Positions 1 to 8,797 of a stretch of DNA of 14,086 bases are shown piece after piece; position 1 is the stretch's first letter; every line of letters starts with the position of its first letter. Under the pieces are notes generated by a model, which was not told the DNA's origin, made no database searches, and saw nothing but the letters and a program-made list of their open reading frames with translations. This DNA comes from Pseudomonadota bacterium (lineage in GTDB: Bacteria > Pseudomonadota > Gammaproteobacteria > Steroidobacterales > Steroidobacteraceae). Both the position numbers and the translations under genes were made by a program. The stretch spans positions 1 to 14,086 of the forward strand of contig QGUX01000069.1 in NCBI GenBank assembly GCA_003242275.1. The letters run 5' to 3'.

Positions 1-511
1 CGCCCGTGTCGAGCACCGCCACGATGATGGTGGAGTCCTCGGGGCTGTCGCCGCCGCGGGTGATCTCCCAGGCCTCGTGGGCGCGGATGGCGGCCGGCTG
101 GCCGTCGCGCAGGTACCACTGGCTGGTGAAGTACAGGGGGTCGTTCGGGGTGTAGGCGTGGGGCTTCACGCGCACGTCGGCGGCGGCGAACTCGACCTCG
201 GGGGCGGCGCGCAGCGCGGCCAGCAGGTCGTCGAGCTCGCGGCCGGCGAGGCGCTCGCGGAGCTGGATCACCGACAGGCCGCCGCCGAGGTTCCAGCCAC
301 GCTCCAGCGTGCGGTTGCCGCGGCGGGCGAGGGAGCGCAGGCGCGGGGAGGTGGCATCGGGCGCGCGCCCGGTGGCCGTGTCGTCGCGCCACTTCACGAT
401 CACCCGCGCGGGTGCGGCGGATTCGGAGGGAGAGGCTGCCGCTGCTGCCGCGGGCCAGGCCCAGGGCAGTGCGAGGACGAGGATCCGCAGCAGGAGAAGA
501 CGGTTCTTCAC
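1..511 (-). CDS. S8 (subtilisin-like) serine peptidase, N-terminal part, cut by the window edge
   Basis: The minus strand is open from 511 to the left edge, giving 170 codons. Translation begins with a basic, hydrophobic export signal (about residues 1-26, KNRLLLLRILVLALPWAW then an Ala-rich stretch). A region of about 100 residues resembling an S8 propeptide follows, then the mature N-terminal pattern PNDPLYFTSQWYL and HEAWEITRG. The sequence IIVAVLDTG at the edge carries the catalytic Asp of the S8 triad (residue 168). The His and Ser motifs lie outside the window. The start is taken as GTG at 511 because an in-frame TAA lies five codons upstream (524-526) and no ATG lies between; no clear Shine-Dalgarno is visible. 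It is divergent from the Tad pilus operon. The likely role is a secreted or periplasmic protease; its substrate is unknown. The family call is firm and the start less so. Confidence 0.9.
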   Translation of the reverse strand, partial: MKNRLLLLRILVLALPWAWPAAAAAASPSESAAPARVIVKWRDDTATGRAPDATSPRLRSLARRGNRTLERGWNLGGGLSVIQLRERLAGRELDDLLAALRAAPEVEFAAADVRVKPHAYTPNDPLYFTSQWYLRDGQPAAIRAHEAWEITRGGDSPEDSTIIVAVLDTG

Positions 512-513
512 GT

Positions 514-532
514 TGGCGGAATGTTACCGCCA
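514..532. promoter_or_regulatory. Inverted repeat in the divergent leader region
   Basis: TGGCGG at 514-519 and CCGCCA at 527-532 form perfect 6-bp arms around a 7-nt centre. The element begins 3 nt upstream of the peptidase GTG and about 90 nt upstream of the flp start. It could be an operator or a small hairpin in the peptidase leader. Symmetry is seen; the function is inferred. A weak -10-like TAACAT on the minus strand (526-521) lies inside it, 9 nt before the peptidase start. Confidence 0.35.
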
Positions 533-611
533 TTTGTGCCGCAACAGAGGACTTAACGGCGCCCTCGCACGACCTGCGCGGCGGCTTAATGAGCATCCCC
601 AAGGGCCATGC

Positions 612-619
612 GAGGTGAG
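612..619 (+). promoter_or_regulatory. Ribosome binding site of flp
   Basis: The GAGG core at 612-615 lies 8 nt before the ATG at 624. This selects that ATG over several upstream in-frame starts of the longer open frame, whose translations look non-biological. Confidence 0.7.
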
Positions 620-623
620 TGCA

Positions 624-869
624 ATGAAGTCCATGCGGCAGGCCGGTCAGGGAATGACCGAATACATCATCATCGTCGCGCTGGTCGCAATTGCTGCGAT
701 CGGCGTCTACACCGCCTTCGGGCACACGGTGCGGGGGCAGATGGCGGTGACCGCCCAGGCACTGGGCGGCAACGACACCGAGGAGGCGCGCCAGCAGACC
801 GACGATGCCGGCGACGAGGCGCTGGACGAGGCCGAGCGCGCCGTCAGCCTCAACAACTACGAGCCGTGA
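624..869 (+). CDS. flp: Flp-type prepilin, probable major Tad pilus subunit
   Basis: This 81-aa protein has the Flp prepilin layout: a short basic leader (residues 1-8), the processing motif G8-Q-G-M-T-E13-Y14 with Glu at +5 after the Gly, and a hydrophobic helix EYIIIVALVAIAAIGVY (residues 13-29). Tad systems cut after that Gly with the TadV/CpaA peptidase, and the mature subunit (about 73 aa) polymerises into the pilus. The C-terminal third (about residues 50-74) is strongly acidic and polar, and makes the protein somewhat longer than many Flp pilins. The ATG at 624 has a good GAGG 8 nt upstream. It is the first gene of the operon. Its TGA shares one base with the next start (TGATG), so it is directly coupled to the TadG-like gene and no gap holds a terminator or attenuator. 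Being the major subunit is inferred from first position and motif quality. Confidence 0.9.
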   Translation: MKSMRQAGQGMTEYIIIVALVAIAAIGVYTAFGHTVRGQMAVTAQALGGNDTEEARQQTDDAGDEALDEAERAVSLNNYEP

Positions 870-2191
870 TGGTCATGCGTCGGCCGCATTCGGGACAGGC
901 GCTTGTCGTTTCGCTGGCGCTGCTGGCGGGAATGCTGGGCGGATTCGTGCTGGTGTTCAACACCGGCCAGCTGGTCAACGACAAGATGCGGCTGACCAAT
1001 GCGGCCGACGCAGCGGCCTACAGCGCGGCGCAGTGGGAGGCCCGCTCGCTGAACTTCCAGGCCTACCTGAACCGCGCCATCGTCGCCAACGAGGTGGCGA
1101 TCGCGCAGCTCGTGAGCCTCAGGTCCTGGTCACGCTACGTGAATACCACCACCACCAACGTGGACCGGGTGGCGCGTTACGTGCCGTACATCAACGGGCC
1201 GGTCCGCGTGCTGGAGCGGGCATGGGACGCCGTCGACACCGCCATCGCGGGCGCCTTCCCGCGCATCGAGCAGGCACTGTCCTCGTGGAATTCCCAGGCG
1301 CTGGCCTCGGCCCAGGGCATTGCCCACCTGGCGGCGCTGCCTGCGGCGGCCGACACGGCGGAACAGGTGCTGCGCGCCCATGAACCGCGCGCCGCGCTCT
1401 CGGTGGCCACGCGGCTGCTGGAAGCCCGCAATGGTTCGGCATGGCTTCGTTTCACCGAGCGCTACGAGCACGGTGGCGGGGACCTGCGGCGCTTCACGCG
1501 GCTGCTGGCGGATTCGCGGGACGGATTCACGCGATCGCGTCGGGGCACCTGGCTCGACACCGGCTTTCTCGCCGTGGAACGCCGGGGTGGCACCGACCTG
1601 CTCGGCGAGTATGCCTGGCGCGGCGTCGATACGCTGTCGCTGCACTTCGACTACCTGCTCGGCCACGAGGAAGTGCCTGTCGGCTGGGGCGCGGCGGAGC
1701 AGAGCCATGCCCGACACCCGCCGCGCACCCGCGGCGAACACGGCGGCAGCCTGTCCCGCAATCCGGCAGCCTCGCGGCGCGCCACCCGCGCGATGCGGCC
1801 GGAAACCACCTACCAGGGCGTGCCGGAGATCCGGGACGTGGCCCATCCCTCGTCGCGTGAAGTGCCCCGGCTGGTGTTCTCGGTGGCGGCAAGCCTGCCC
1901 CGCACCGGAGTGGACACGCTCGACCGGCTGCTGATGCCGGCTGGCTTCGCGACGTTCGAGGGTGGGCGCGAGAGCCTCGCCCCCACGCTCCCGGAGGACA
2001 GCCTGCACGCGCTCGCCAGCGCGGAACTCTACTTCCAGCGCCCCGCGCCGCGTGCCGATGGCCGGGAGGAATATCCCAACCTCTTCAACCCGTACTGGCA
2101 GGTGCGGCTGGTGCCGGTCAGCGCGGCCGATCGCCAGCTCACCGCGCGATTCCGCGGCCTGTCGGCCGATCCCTTCGCGGTGCTGCCATGA
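869..2191 (+). CDS. TadG-like (Tad/TadE-G domain) pilus assembly protein
   Basis: The 440-aa protein starts at the ATG overlapping the flp stop by one base. Residues 9-32 (SGQALVVSLALLAGMLGGFV, then LVF) form one N-terminal membrane helix. The following VNDKMRLTNAADAAAYSAAQ (residues 34-53) is the hallmark of the putative Flp pilus-assembly TadE/G-like N-terminal domain (PF13400 type). The remaining roughly 390 residues would be extracytoplasmic and I recognise no further domain, including no clear MIDAS motif of a von Willebrand A domain. Unlike the other pilin-like proteins here it has no Glu five residues after the Gly, so standard prepilin cleavage is doubtful. Family members are membrane-anchored minor components of Tad machinery with poorly defined roles. 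It ends in an ATGA overlap with the next gene. Domain call good; exact TadG equivalence uncertain. Confidence 0.85.
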   Translation: MVMRRPHSGQALVVSLALLAGMLGGFVLVFNTGQLVNDKMRLTNAADAAAYSAAQWEARSLNFQAYLNRAIVANEVAIAQLVSLRSWSRYVNTTTTNVDRVARYVPYINGPVRVLERAWDAVDTAIAGAFPRIEQALSSWNSQALASAQGIAHLAALPAAADTAEQVLRAHEPRAALSVATRLLEARNGSAWLRFTERYEHGGGDLRRFTRLLADSRDGFTRSRRGTWLDTGFLAVERRGGTDLLGEYAWRGVDTLSLHFDYLLGHEEVPVGWGAAEQSHARHPPRTRGEHGGSLSRNPAASRRATRAMRPETTYQGVPEIRDVAHPSSREVPRLVFSVAASLPRTGVDTLDRLLMPAGFATFEGGRESLAPTLPEDSLHALASAELYFQRPAPRADGREEYPNLFNPYWQVRLVPVSAADRQLTARFRGLSADPFAVLP

Positions 2192-2919
2192 AGACCAGGC
2201 AGGCGGGCCAGAGCATGGCCGAGTTCGCAGCCGCTTCCGCGGCACTGTCCTTGCTGATGCTGGGTACTCTGGCCATCAGCGGCTACCAGGAAGTGGACCG
2301 CCGCGGTGTGCTTGCTTCGCGCCAGTCCGCCTGGATGCAGGAATGGTCGCCCGGTGTCGCGGATGCCCGAGCCAGCGCGCGTGAACTGCACCAGCAGCTG
2401 CTTTCAGATCCCGGCGTCCTCGATCCGCACGGCAGGCGCCTGCTGGTGGCGGAGGATGACCTCGGATTCACGGCATCGCGCGGGGCCGCGTCCGGAGTAT
2501 CCGGTACGACCGCTGCCGCGATGCTGGGTCCGCTGCGCGTCGTGAGCGGCTTCCTCGGCTCCTCCTTCGACGTCGATTCCAACAGCCTCATTCGCGGCGA
2601 GGTGAGCGTGCGGATCCCGCCGCTCGAGGCCATGCCCGCCCCATTCGATTCGCTCGAGCTCACCCTGCGCCAACCCTTCGCGTTGCTGGGCGACTCCTGG
2701 CAGGCGGGAGGCATCGAGCATGTGCGCCGGCGCTCGGCCGGACTGGTGCCCACCAACCTGCTGCGCGAGCAGCGCCTGCTCTGGGAACCGCTGATCGTGC
2801 CGCTCTCCATACTCGAGCCGTCCCTGCGGCGGCTGTGCTTCGGGCTGATCGAGCCTGACCGCATCCCCGAAGACCGCCTGTCGGCGGGCCGCACGCCGCT
2901 GCCGGAGGGTTGTCCGTGA
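2188..2919 (+). CDS. TadE-like pseudopilin
   Basis: This 243-aa protein has a TadE-type N-terminus: basic leader MKTRQAG, then Q-S-M-A-E12-F13 with Glu at +5 after Gly7, and a hydrophobic helix running to about residue 30. That matches the G-x4-E-(Y/F) prepilin processing site. The extracytoplasmic remainder (about residues 35-243) shows no recognised domain and contains one Cys near the C-terminus (LRRLCFGLIEP). TadE/TadF-type pseudopilins are processed by the same peptidase as Flp and are thought to help initiate or regulate the pilus. It overlaps the upstream gene by four bases (ATGA) and the downstream one by four (GTGA). The N-terminal assignment is clear; which of TadE or TadF it corresponds to cannot be decided from sequence alone. 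Confidence 0.8.
   Translation: MKTRQAGQSMAEFAAASAALSLLMLGTLAISGYQEVDRRGVLASRQSAWMQEWSPGVADARASARELHQQLLSDPGVLDPHGRRLLVAEDDLGFTASRGAASGVSGTTAAAMLGPLRVVSGFLGSSFDVDSNSLIRGEVSVRIPPLEAMPAPFDSLELTLRQPFALLGDSWQAGGIEHVRRRSAGLVPTNLLREQRLLWEPLIVPLSILEPSLRRLCFGLIEPDRIPEDRLSAGRTPLPEGCP
2904..2909 (+). promoter_or_regulatory. Ribosome binding site choosing a GTG start
   Basis: GGAGGG lies 6 nt before GTG 2916 and overlaps the end of the preceding gene. It favours GTG 2916 (in a GTGA overlap) over the in-frame TTG at 2910, which directly abuts it. Confidence 0.7.
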
Positions 2920-3572
2920 AGGCGATGCTTGCGGCCTGCGCACTGCTGGTGACCGGCCATGCGGCCGCCATGGAGAGGGTGGACCTCGGAGGCCTGCGCG
3001 TCTCGGTGGTGCCGGTTCCCGGAGTCGTGAACGTGGACGGTGTGGCGATGCAGCTCTCGATGGCCACCGGCCGAGACGTGGAGCGACTCGCGGCCCGGAT
3101 CGAGGCCCGGTGGCGCGCCGAAGGCAGTCTGGTGCAGAGGCACCAGGCGGCCGGCTGGCAGGTGTTGTCCCGGCTGGAGCAGGGCAGGAGCGAGGTAGTG
3201 CAGTGGACCGGCGACGGCGCTTCCGCGCGACTGCTGCATTCGAAGCTGGATGCAATGCGTGCGCCAACGGCGCCCGCCGCGCCGCCGTTCCGCCTGCCCG
3301 CTGCCTGCGCCTGGGGACGCGTCATCTCCGGTACCGCGGAATCCGGCCCATACGAGCAGCGCACGGCGATCTGCGGGGTCTCCCCGGCGGCATCCCTGCG
3401 CTCGCTGCGCGAACGCCTGGCGGCACAGCACTGGGTGGTGCTTCGCGAGTCGGACATGAACCTCGAAGTCGCGCGCGCGGGGACCGAGGCGCGATTGGTG
3501 GTGGCGCCGGGACCCGGCGCGCAGCAGAGCACCGTGGTCTGGCTTGCCGTGCCCGCGAAGGAGGTTCGCTGA
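2916..3572 (+). CDS. Exported protein of unknown function in the Tad operon
   Basis: I do not recognise this 218-aa protein. It has a clear Sec-type signal peptide (MKAMLAACALLVTGHAAA, likely cut after Ala18), so it acts in the periplasm or outside. The mature part is about 200 aa with two cysteines at about residues 131 and 153 that could pair as a disulfide. There is no transmembrane helix after the signal and no catalytic motif I can name. A segment around residues 51-65 (ATGRDVERLAARIEA) is predicted helical, and beta-rich stretches follow. The start is GTG 2916, set by a strong GGAGGG and the GTGA overlap; TTG 2910 would only add two residues. It lies between two pilin-like genes with overlaps on both sides, so it very likely works with the pilus, perhaps as a pseudopilin chaperone or minor periplasmic component; that role is inference only. 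Confidence 0.8.
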   Translation: MKAMLAACALLVTGHAAAMERVDLGGLRVSVVPVPGVVNVDGVAMQLSMATGRDVERLAARIEARWRAEGSLVQRHQAAGWQVLSRLEQGRSEVVQWTGDGASARLLHSKLDAMRAPTAPAAPPFRLPAACAWGRVISGTAESGPYEQRTAICGVSPAASLRSLRERLAAQHWVVLRESDMNLEVARAGTEARLVVAPGPGAQQSTVVWLAVPAKEVR

Positions 3573-3742
3573 TGCGGGTCCGGCAACGTGGCCAGGCCAT
3601 GGCGGAATTCCTCATCGTCACCGGGGCGCTGGCGCTGGCCCTGTTCTATCCCTACGTGAACGGCGAGTCGGTGGTCACGTACCTGCTGCGCACCTTGATG
3701 CGCGTGGCGCGAGCCCGCTCCTTCCTTGTTTCCATCCTTTGA
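3572..3742 (+). CDS. Small (56 aa) prepilin-like protein
   Basis: This short gene starts at the ATG that shares one base with the preceding stop (TGATG) and encodes 56 residues. The N-terminus MRVRQRGQAMAEFLIV has a basic leader, Gly7, and Glu12-Phe13 at +5/+6, which is the same processing motif as in Flp and the TadE-like proteins. One hydrophobic segment follows (about residues 13-27, up to FYPYVNG), then a second amphipathic stretch and a basic tail (LMRVARARSFLVSIL). After cleavage it would be about 49 aa, close to the size of classical short Flp pilins. It may be a second minor pilin or a truncated TadE-like protein. Coding status is supported by the motif, the coupled start and the 17-nt gap before the next gene with its own Shine-Dalgarno. 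Confidence 0.75.
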   Translation: MRVRQRGQAMAEFLIVTGALALALFYPYVNGESVVTYLLRTLMRVARARSFLVSIL

Positions 3743-3746
3743 CCGC

Positions 3747-3752
3747 AGGAGG
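3747..3752 (+). promoter_or_regulatory. Ribosome binding site of cpaB
   Basis: A perfect AGGAGG lies in the only gap of the operon longer than a few bases (3743-3759), 7 nt before ATG 3760. The nearer ATG at 3756 is in another frame and leads to a protein without family features. Confidence 0.75.
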
Positions 3753-3759
3753 CCGATGC

Positions 3760-4623
3760 ATGCACGAAGGCAGTTCGAAATGGCGGCGATGGCTACGGGT
3801 GGATATCGCGCTGACCATCGTCGCCGTCGTGGCTGGAACGGGCGGTGCGCTTCTGGCGAGCCGGTACCTGGAGCAGCGCGCCGCCGATGCCGAAGCGGAG
3901 GTGGCGCGCCGGTTCACGGGTCGCGAGGTCGTGGTGGCGGCCACCGACGTTCCACGCGGTTCGGTGCTGGGCAAGGCGCAGCTCGCGCTGCGGTCCGTCC
4001 CCCAGACCTTCCTGCCCGCGGATGCGCTGCCGCCCTCGCGCGCCGGCATGCTGCTCGGTGCCACCACGGCGATCGACGTGGCACGGGGTACGCCCATCGT
4101 GCCGGCGATGCTGGCGAGCGTGACCCGGGCGCCGCGTCTCTCCGAGGCCCTGGCCCCCGACGAGCGCGCCCTCACGGTCGCGGTCGATGAACTCAATTCC
4201 CAGGCCGGCGGCCTGAGGACGGGGGATCGCGTCGACCTGTACTACGGCCGGCGGACCGGCAGCGGCTCCTCGCTCGTACCCCTGCTGCAGCAGGTGGAGA
4301 TCCTCGGTGTCGGTGATTCCTTCCATGCCGGCGATGATTCACATCCGCGCAGTTTCGCCACCGTCACGTTGCGCGTCGCAGTGAAGGACGCGCCGCGCGT
4401 GCTGCTGGCACAGCAGTCGGGCGAGCTGTCCATGCTGTTGCGCAATCCCGCGGACACGGCCGAGCAACCGGTGGCGATCCATCGCAGCAGCGAGCTGCTG
4501 CGCGCGCCGGTCACGCAGCGCGCGTCCGGGCAGATCGAACTGCTGATCGGTGGCGAGGGTGAGCAGGTGCCGGTGCGGCGCTACATCAGCGTGGGAGCCT
4601 CCCGCGGCGGGGAGCCCTCATGA
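3760..4623 (+). CDS. cpaB: Flp pilus assembly protein CpaB/RcpC (SAF domain)
   Basis: The 287-aa protein has a short cytoplasmic N-terminus, one membrane helix (about residues 15-34, IALTIVAVVAGTGGALLAS), and then a SAF domain (about 55-122) with VVVAATDVPRGSVL and AIDVARGTPIV. An RcpC/CpaB-type C-terminal domain follows (ALTVAVDELNSQAGGLRTGDRVDLYY at about 140-165). CpaB/RcpC sits in the periplasm and is thought to connect the inner-membrane platform with the secretin, possibly through peptidoglycan contact. The start is ATG 3760 with a perfect AGGAGG 7 nt upstream. The gene ends in an ATGA overlap with the secretin gene, the usual cpaB-cpaC order. Length is normal for the family. Confidence 0.92.
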   Translation: MHEGSSKWRRWLRVDIALTIVAVVAGTGGALLASRYLEQRAADAEAEVARRFTGREVVVAATDVPRGSVLGKAQLALRSVPQTFLPADALPPSRAGMLLGATTAIDVARGTPIVPAMLASVTRAPRLSEALAPDERALTVAVDELNSQAGGLRTGDRVDLYYGRRTGSGSSLVPLLQQVEILGVGDSFHAGDDSHPRSFATVTLRVAVKDAPRVLLAQQSGELSMLLRNPADTAEQPVAIHRSSELLRAPVTQRASGQIELLIGGEGEQVPVRRYISVGASRGGEPS

Positions 4624-5835
4624 AAGTCCGGCTGCTGGTGCTGATGGGCCTCCTGATCACGGCGACTTCGGCACGCGGTGCACAGCCGCCGGCGCTGCCC
4701 GACGATGTATCGCTGGCCGTGGGCGAGACCCTGCTGCTGGTCGCCGACGTGCGTCGTGCGGCCCTGGGATCGGGGCGCGTGGTGTCCTTCGCCACCCCCG
4801 AGCGTGGCCAGCTGCTGCTGTTCGGCGAGGCTCCGGGTGAGACCACGGCCGAGCTCTGGCTGTCGGACGGCACGCAGCACCACCTGCGCATCCGTGTGCG
4901 TGAACGGGACCTGGGAAACCGCCTCGCGGAGGTCCAGCAGCTGCTCGACGGGGTCGAGGGCGTGACCGCGCGCGTGTCCGGACGCTACGTGGTGCTGGAG
5001 GGATCCCGCGCCGGAGCGCGCGAGCGGGCGCGGGCGGCCGAGGTTGCGGCCCTGTACCCCGGCGAAGTGCTGGATTTCGTCGGTGACGTCGACTGGGAAA
5101 CCATGGTGCAGATGCAGGTGCGTGTCGTCGAGGTGCGCCGCGACCAGCTCGGCAAGCTCGGGCTGCGATGGGACCAGGATGCACAGGGGCCCCGCGTGAC
5201 GGCCACGGCCGGGGGCGGCAACGGCGGCCTGTCGGTGCGCAGTTCGCTGTTCAGCGAGCTGTCCTCGCGCATCGACCTGCTGCAGCAGGAGGGCCTGGCC
5301 TTCACGCTGGCCGAACCCGTGCTGAGCAGCCGCAGCGGCGATGCCGCGCGCTTCGTTTCGGGTGGGGAGATTCCGATCCCCGTCACCGATGGGCTGGGCG
5401 CCACGGACGTGCAATACAAGGAGTACGGCCTGATCCTGCAGGTCCGGCCGCACGCCGGGCGCGACGGCACCATCCATGCCGAGATCGACCTGGAGCTGAG
5501 CCAGATCGACCCCTCCGTGCGCGTGGGTGATTTCCCCGGCTTCATCAAGCGCCAGACCAGCACGGCCTTCAACGTGGCGGACGGCGAGACTGTGGCCATC
5601 GCAGGACTGTTGATGCGTGAGAGCTCGCGGGACCGTGCGGCCGTGCCCGGCCTTGGCGCCATGCCCGTGGCGGGTGCGCTGTTCCGGTCCCGGCGCCGCC
5701 AGCAGCGGGAGACCGAACTGCTGGTGCTGATCTCGCCGCGACGCTACGACGCCGGCATTCCTGCCGCAATGGCACCCGTGCGGCAGCAGGAGATGGTGGA
5801 GCGCGCCGGGGAGATCCTGCGCGAGGAGGCCGGCC

Positions 5836-5843
<8 letters not shown>
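4620..5843 (+). CDS. cpaC: Tad pilus secretin CpaC/RcpA
   Basis: The 407-aa protein begins with a signal peptide (residues 1-21). A pilus-specific N-terminal domain follows (about 27-95, DVSLAVGETLLLVADVRRAA and GEAPGETTAELWLSDG), then a BON/N1-like region (about 96-155). The C-terminal secretin domain (about 165-385) shows EPVLSSRSGDAARFVSGGEIPIP and the signature VPGLGAMPVAGALF at 342-355, followed by a conserved ending ETELLVLISPR. It forms the outer-membrane multimeric pore through which the pilus leaves the cell. It is short compared with many CpaC proteins of 450-550 aa, largely because little follows the secretin domain. It overlaps cpaB by four bases and cpaF by eight. No lipobox is seen, so a separate pilotin may be needed. 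Confidence 0.93.
5824..5829 (+). promoter_or_regulatory. Ribosome binding site choosing the GTG start of cpaF
   Basis: AGGAGG inside the last codons of the secretin gene lies 6 nt before GTG 5836. It supports the GTG, since the next in-frame ATG (about residue 29) has no comparable site. Confidence 0.75.
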
Positions 5844-7094
<1,251 letters not shown>

Positions 7095-7101
<7 letters not shown>

Positions 7102-7937
7102 TGCCGACCATCCTGCTGGCTGTCGGCGCCAGCACCCTGCTGCTGGTATTGATGGGCAGGCTGCGCCTCGTGGGCGCCTGGTGGGCGGGTGTCGCCGGGC
7201 AGCGTACCGAGGCGGAACTGGCCAGCCTGTTCGTGTTCATTCCAGCCCGGCGGCTGCTGGTCATCACGCTGGCGGCGGCCACGTTCGTGGCCGGGGCATC
7301 ACTGCTCGCGGGTGCGCCCCTGCCGCTCACCCTCCTGCTGGCCTCGATGGCGATGGCGCTGCCGCGGCTGGCATCACGCTGGATCAGGACGCGTTGGCGG
7401 CGCCGGCTGGCGCAGCAGCTTCCGGATGCGCTGTCGCTCTGGGCGGGACTGCTTCGCGCGGGGCAGGGCACGAACCAGGCCCTCGCCCAGGTGGCGCGCC
7501 GCCAGCCGGCGCCGCTGGGCCAGGAACTGCGCTTCATCCTCGGGCAGATGCGCATGGGCGTTCCGATGGAAGCGGGCTTCGCCGCGCTGCGCGAGCGGGC
7601 CGACATGGCCGACCTTCGCCTGCTGTCCACCCTGCTCGCCACGCACCGCGACCTGGGCGGCAACCTGGCCGAATCACTGCAGCGGCTGGCCGACCTGCTG
7701 CGCGGTCGCCTGCTGATGGAGGCGCGCATCGATTCGCTCACCTCGCAGGGGCGCATGCAGGGCGTGGTGGTCGGCCTGCTGCCGCTGCTGCTGCTCGCCG
7801 TGCTCTACGTGATGGAGAGGGACGCCATGCAGGTGCTGCATACCACCTGGCAAGGCTGGACGGCGCTGGCGGTCATCGCCGCGCTCGAAGTGGCCGGCTT
7901 CGCGATGATCCGGCGCATCGTGCGGATCGACGTATGA
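7095..7937 (+). CDS. tadB: Tad inner-membrane platform protein TadB
   Basis: The 280-aa membrane protein contains a T2SSF (GspF-type) domain: LPDALSLWAGLLRAGQG starts near residue 109 and is followed by the LGQELRFILGQMRMGVPMEA region and LATHRDLGGNLAESLQRLAD. Hydrophobic helices lie at about 3-20, 52-70 and 76-94 and, after the cytoplasmic domain, at about 222-240 and 255-273. TadB and TadC form the inner-membrane platform on which the CpaF ATPase acts. ATG 7095 follows a GAGGAGG site (7081-7087) and overlaps the cpaF end by seven bases. It is assigned as TadB from its position directly after the ATPase and the long N-terminal membrane part. Confidence 0.92.
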
Positions 7938-8797
7938 GCCTGCTGCTGGCGGCTTCCGCGGTCTGTCTGGCATTTGCCATCACGGCGACGCTGCTGCTGG
8001 TGCAGCGCCGCTTGATCCGTTCCGCCCGCGGCGGCGAACCCGCGCCGCGGGCACCGGTGCTGCTGCGCCTGGTGACGCCGCTGGCATTGCTGCTCGAACC
8101 GACGGTGGACTGCTGCCTGACGGCGCGCCGCAGGGCCGCGCTCGTCTCGAGGCTCGAAGCGCTGGGATTCGGTGCCGCCTTCACGCCCCAGCGCTGGGAA
8201 TCGCGATGCATCGCACTGGCGCTGGTGGCAGGCGGACTCGTGCCCGCATTGATGCCCGGGGCGGCATGGCTTGCGCTGCCCGGTGCGGTGGCCGGCTACC
8301 TCCATGGCGGACTTTGGCTCAGGCAGCAGCGCGAACTGCAGCAGCAGGCCATCGCCCGCGAGCTGCCCGCCTGGCTCGACCTGATGATCGTCTGTGTCGA
8401 GGCCGGATCGACGCTGACGGCGGGAATCCGCCTCATCGTGGAGCAGGCGCCGCCCGGGCCGCTGCGCGACTTCTTCGACCGCGTGCTGCGCGAGATCCGC
8501 GGCGGCCGGTCGAGGGCGCAGGCGTTCTCGCACGTGGCGGCACAGATGGGCAACGAAGGCCTGACCACGCTGGCCAGCGCACTCGAGCATGCGGAAGGCT
8601 CGGGAATGAGCCTGGGGCAGGTGCTGCGCGCCCAGGCCGCGCAGCGCACGGCCGAGCGATTCGCCCGGGCCGAGAAGCTCGCCATGCAGGCGCCGGTGAA
8701 GATGCTGGGCCCGCTGATCTTCTGCATCTTTCCCTGCACGTTCATCGTCATCGGCGTGCCCATCGCGGTCCGACTGATGGAGGCACTGGGTTCATGA
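7934..8797 (+). CDS. tadC: Tad inner-membrane platform protein TadC
   Basis: The 287-aa protein is the second platform subunit. The T2SSF domain starts with LPAWLDLMIVCVEAGSTLTAGI at residue 144 and continues through RDFFDRVLREIRGGRSRAQAF and LASALEHAEGSGMSLGQVLR. Hydrophobic segments lie at about 2-23, 92-130 (probably two helices) and 258-282 (LIFCIFPCTFIVIGVPIAV). It would pair with TadB to convert ATPase motion into subunit extraction from the membrane. The ATG overlaps the tadB stop by four bases (ATGA) and the gene ends with the same arrangement, so stoichiometric coupled translation is likely. Length and domain order are typical. Confidence 0.92.
   Translation: MSLLLAASAVCLAFAITATLLLVQRRLIRSARGGEPAPRAPVLLRLVTPLALLLEPTVDCCLTARRRAALVSRLEALGFGAAFTPQRWESRCIALALVAGGLVPALMPGAAWLALPGAVAGYLHGGLWLRQQRELQQQAIARELPAWLDLMIVCVEAGSTLTAGIRLIVEQAPPGPLRDFFDRVLREIRGGRSRAQAFSHVAAQMGNEGLTTLASALEHAEGSGMSLGQVLRAQAAQRTAERFARAEKLAMQAPVKMLGPLIFCIFPCTFIVIGVPIAVRLMEALGS

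Larger units (their letters stand above)
512..623. other. Divergent intergenic region between S8 peptidase and Tad operon
   Basis: This 112-nt stretch must carry the promoters for both the peptidase (minus) and the twelve-gene Tad operon (plus). On the plus strand I see AT-richer patches (TTAACG at 553, TTAATG at 586) but no pair matching sigma70 boxes at normal spacing, and no convincing sigma54 GG-N10-GC element. GAGGTGAG at 612-619 serves as the flp ribosome binding site. Confidence 0.5.

Noticed and set aside
512..623. Sigma54 promoter upstream of flp or the peptidase
   Set aside because: TGGC and GC pairs occur around the palindrome, but the GG-to-GC spacing is not 10 nt on either strand.
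608..2191. Longer version of the TadG-like frame starting at 608
   Set aside because: The extra 87 codons overlap flp out of frame and give an Arg-rich sequence with no membrane signal; the family sequence begins at the ATG at 869.
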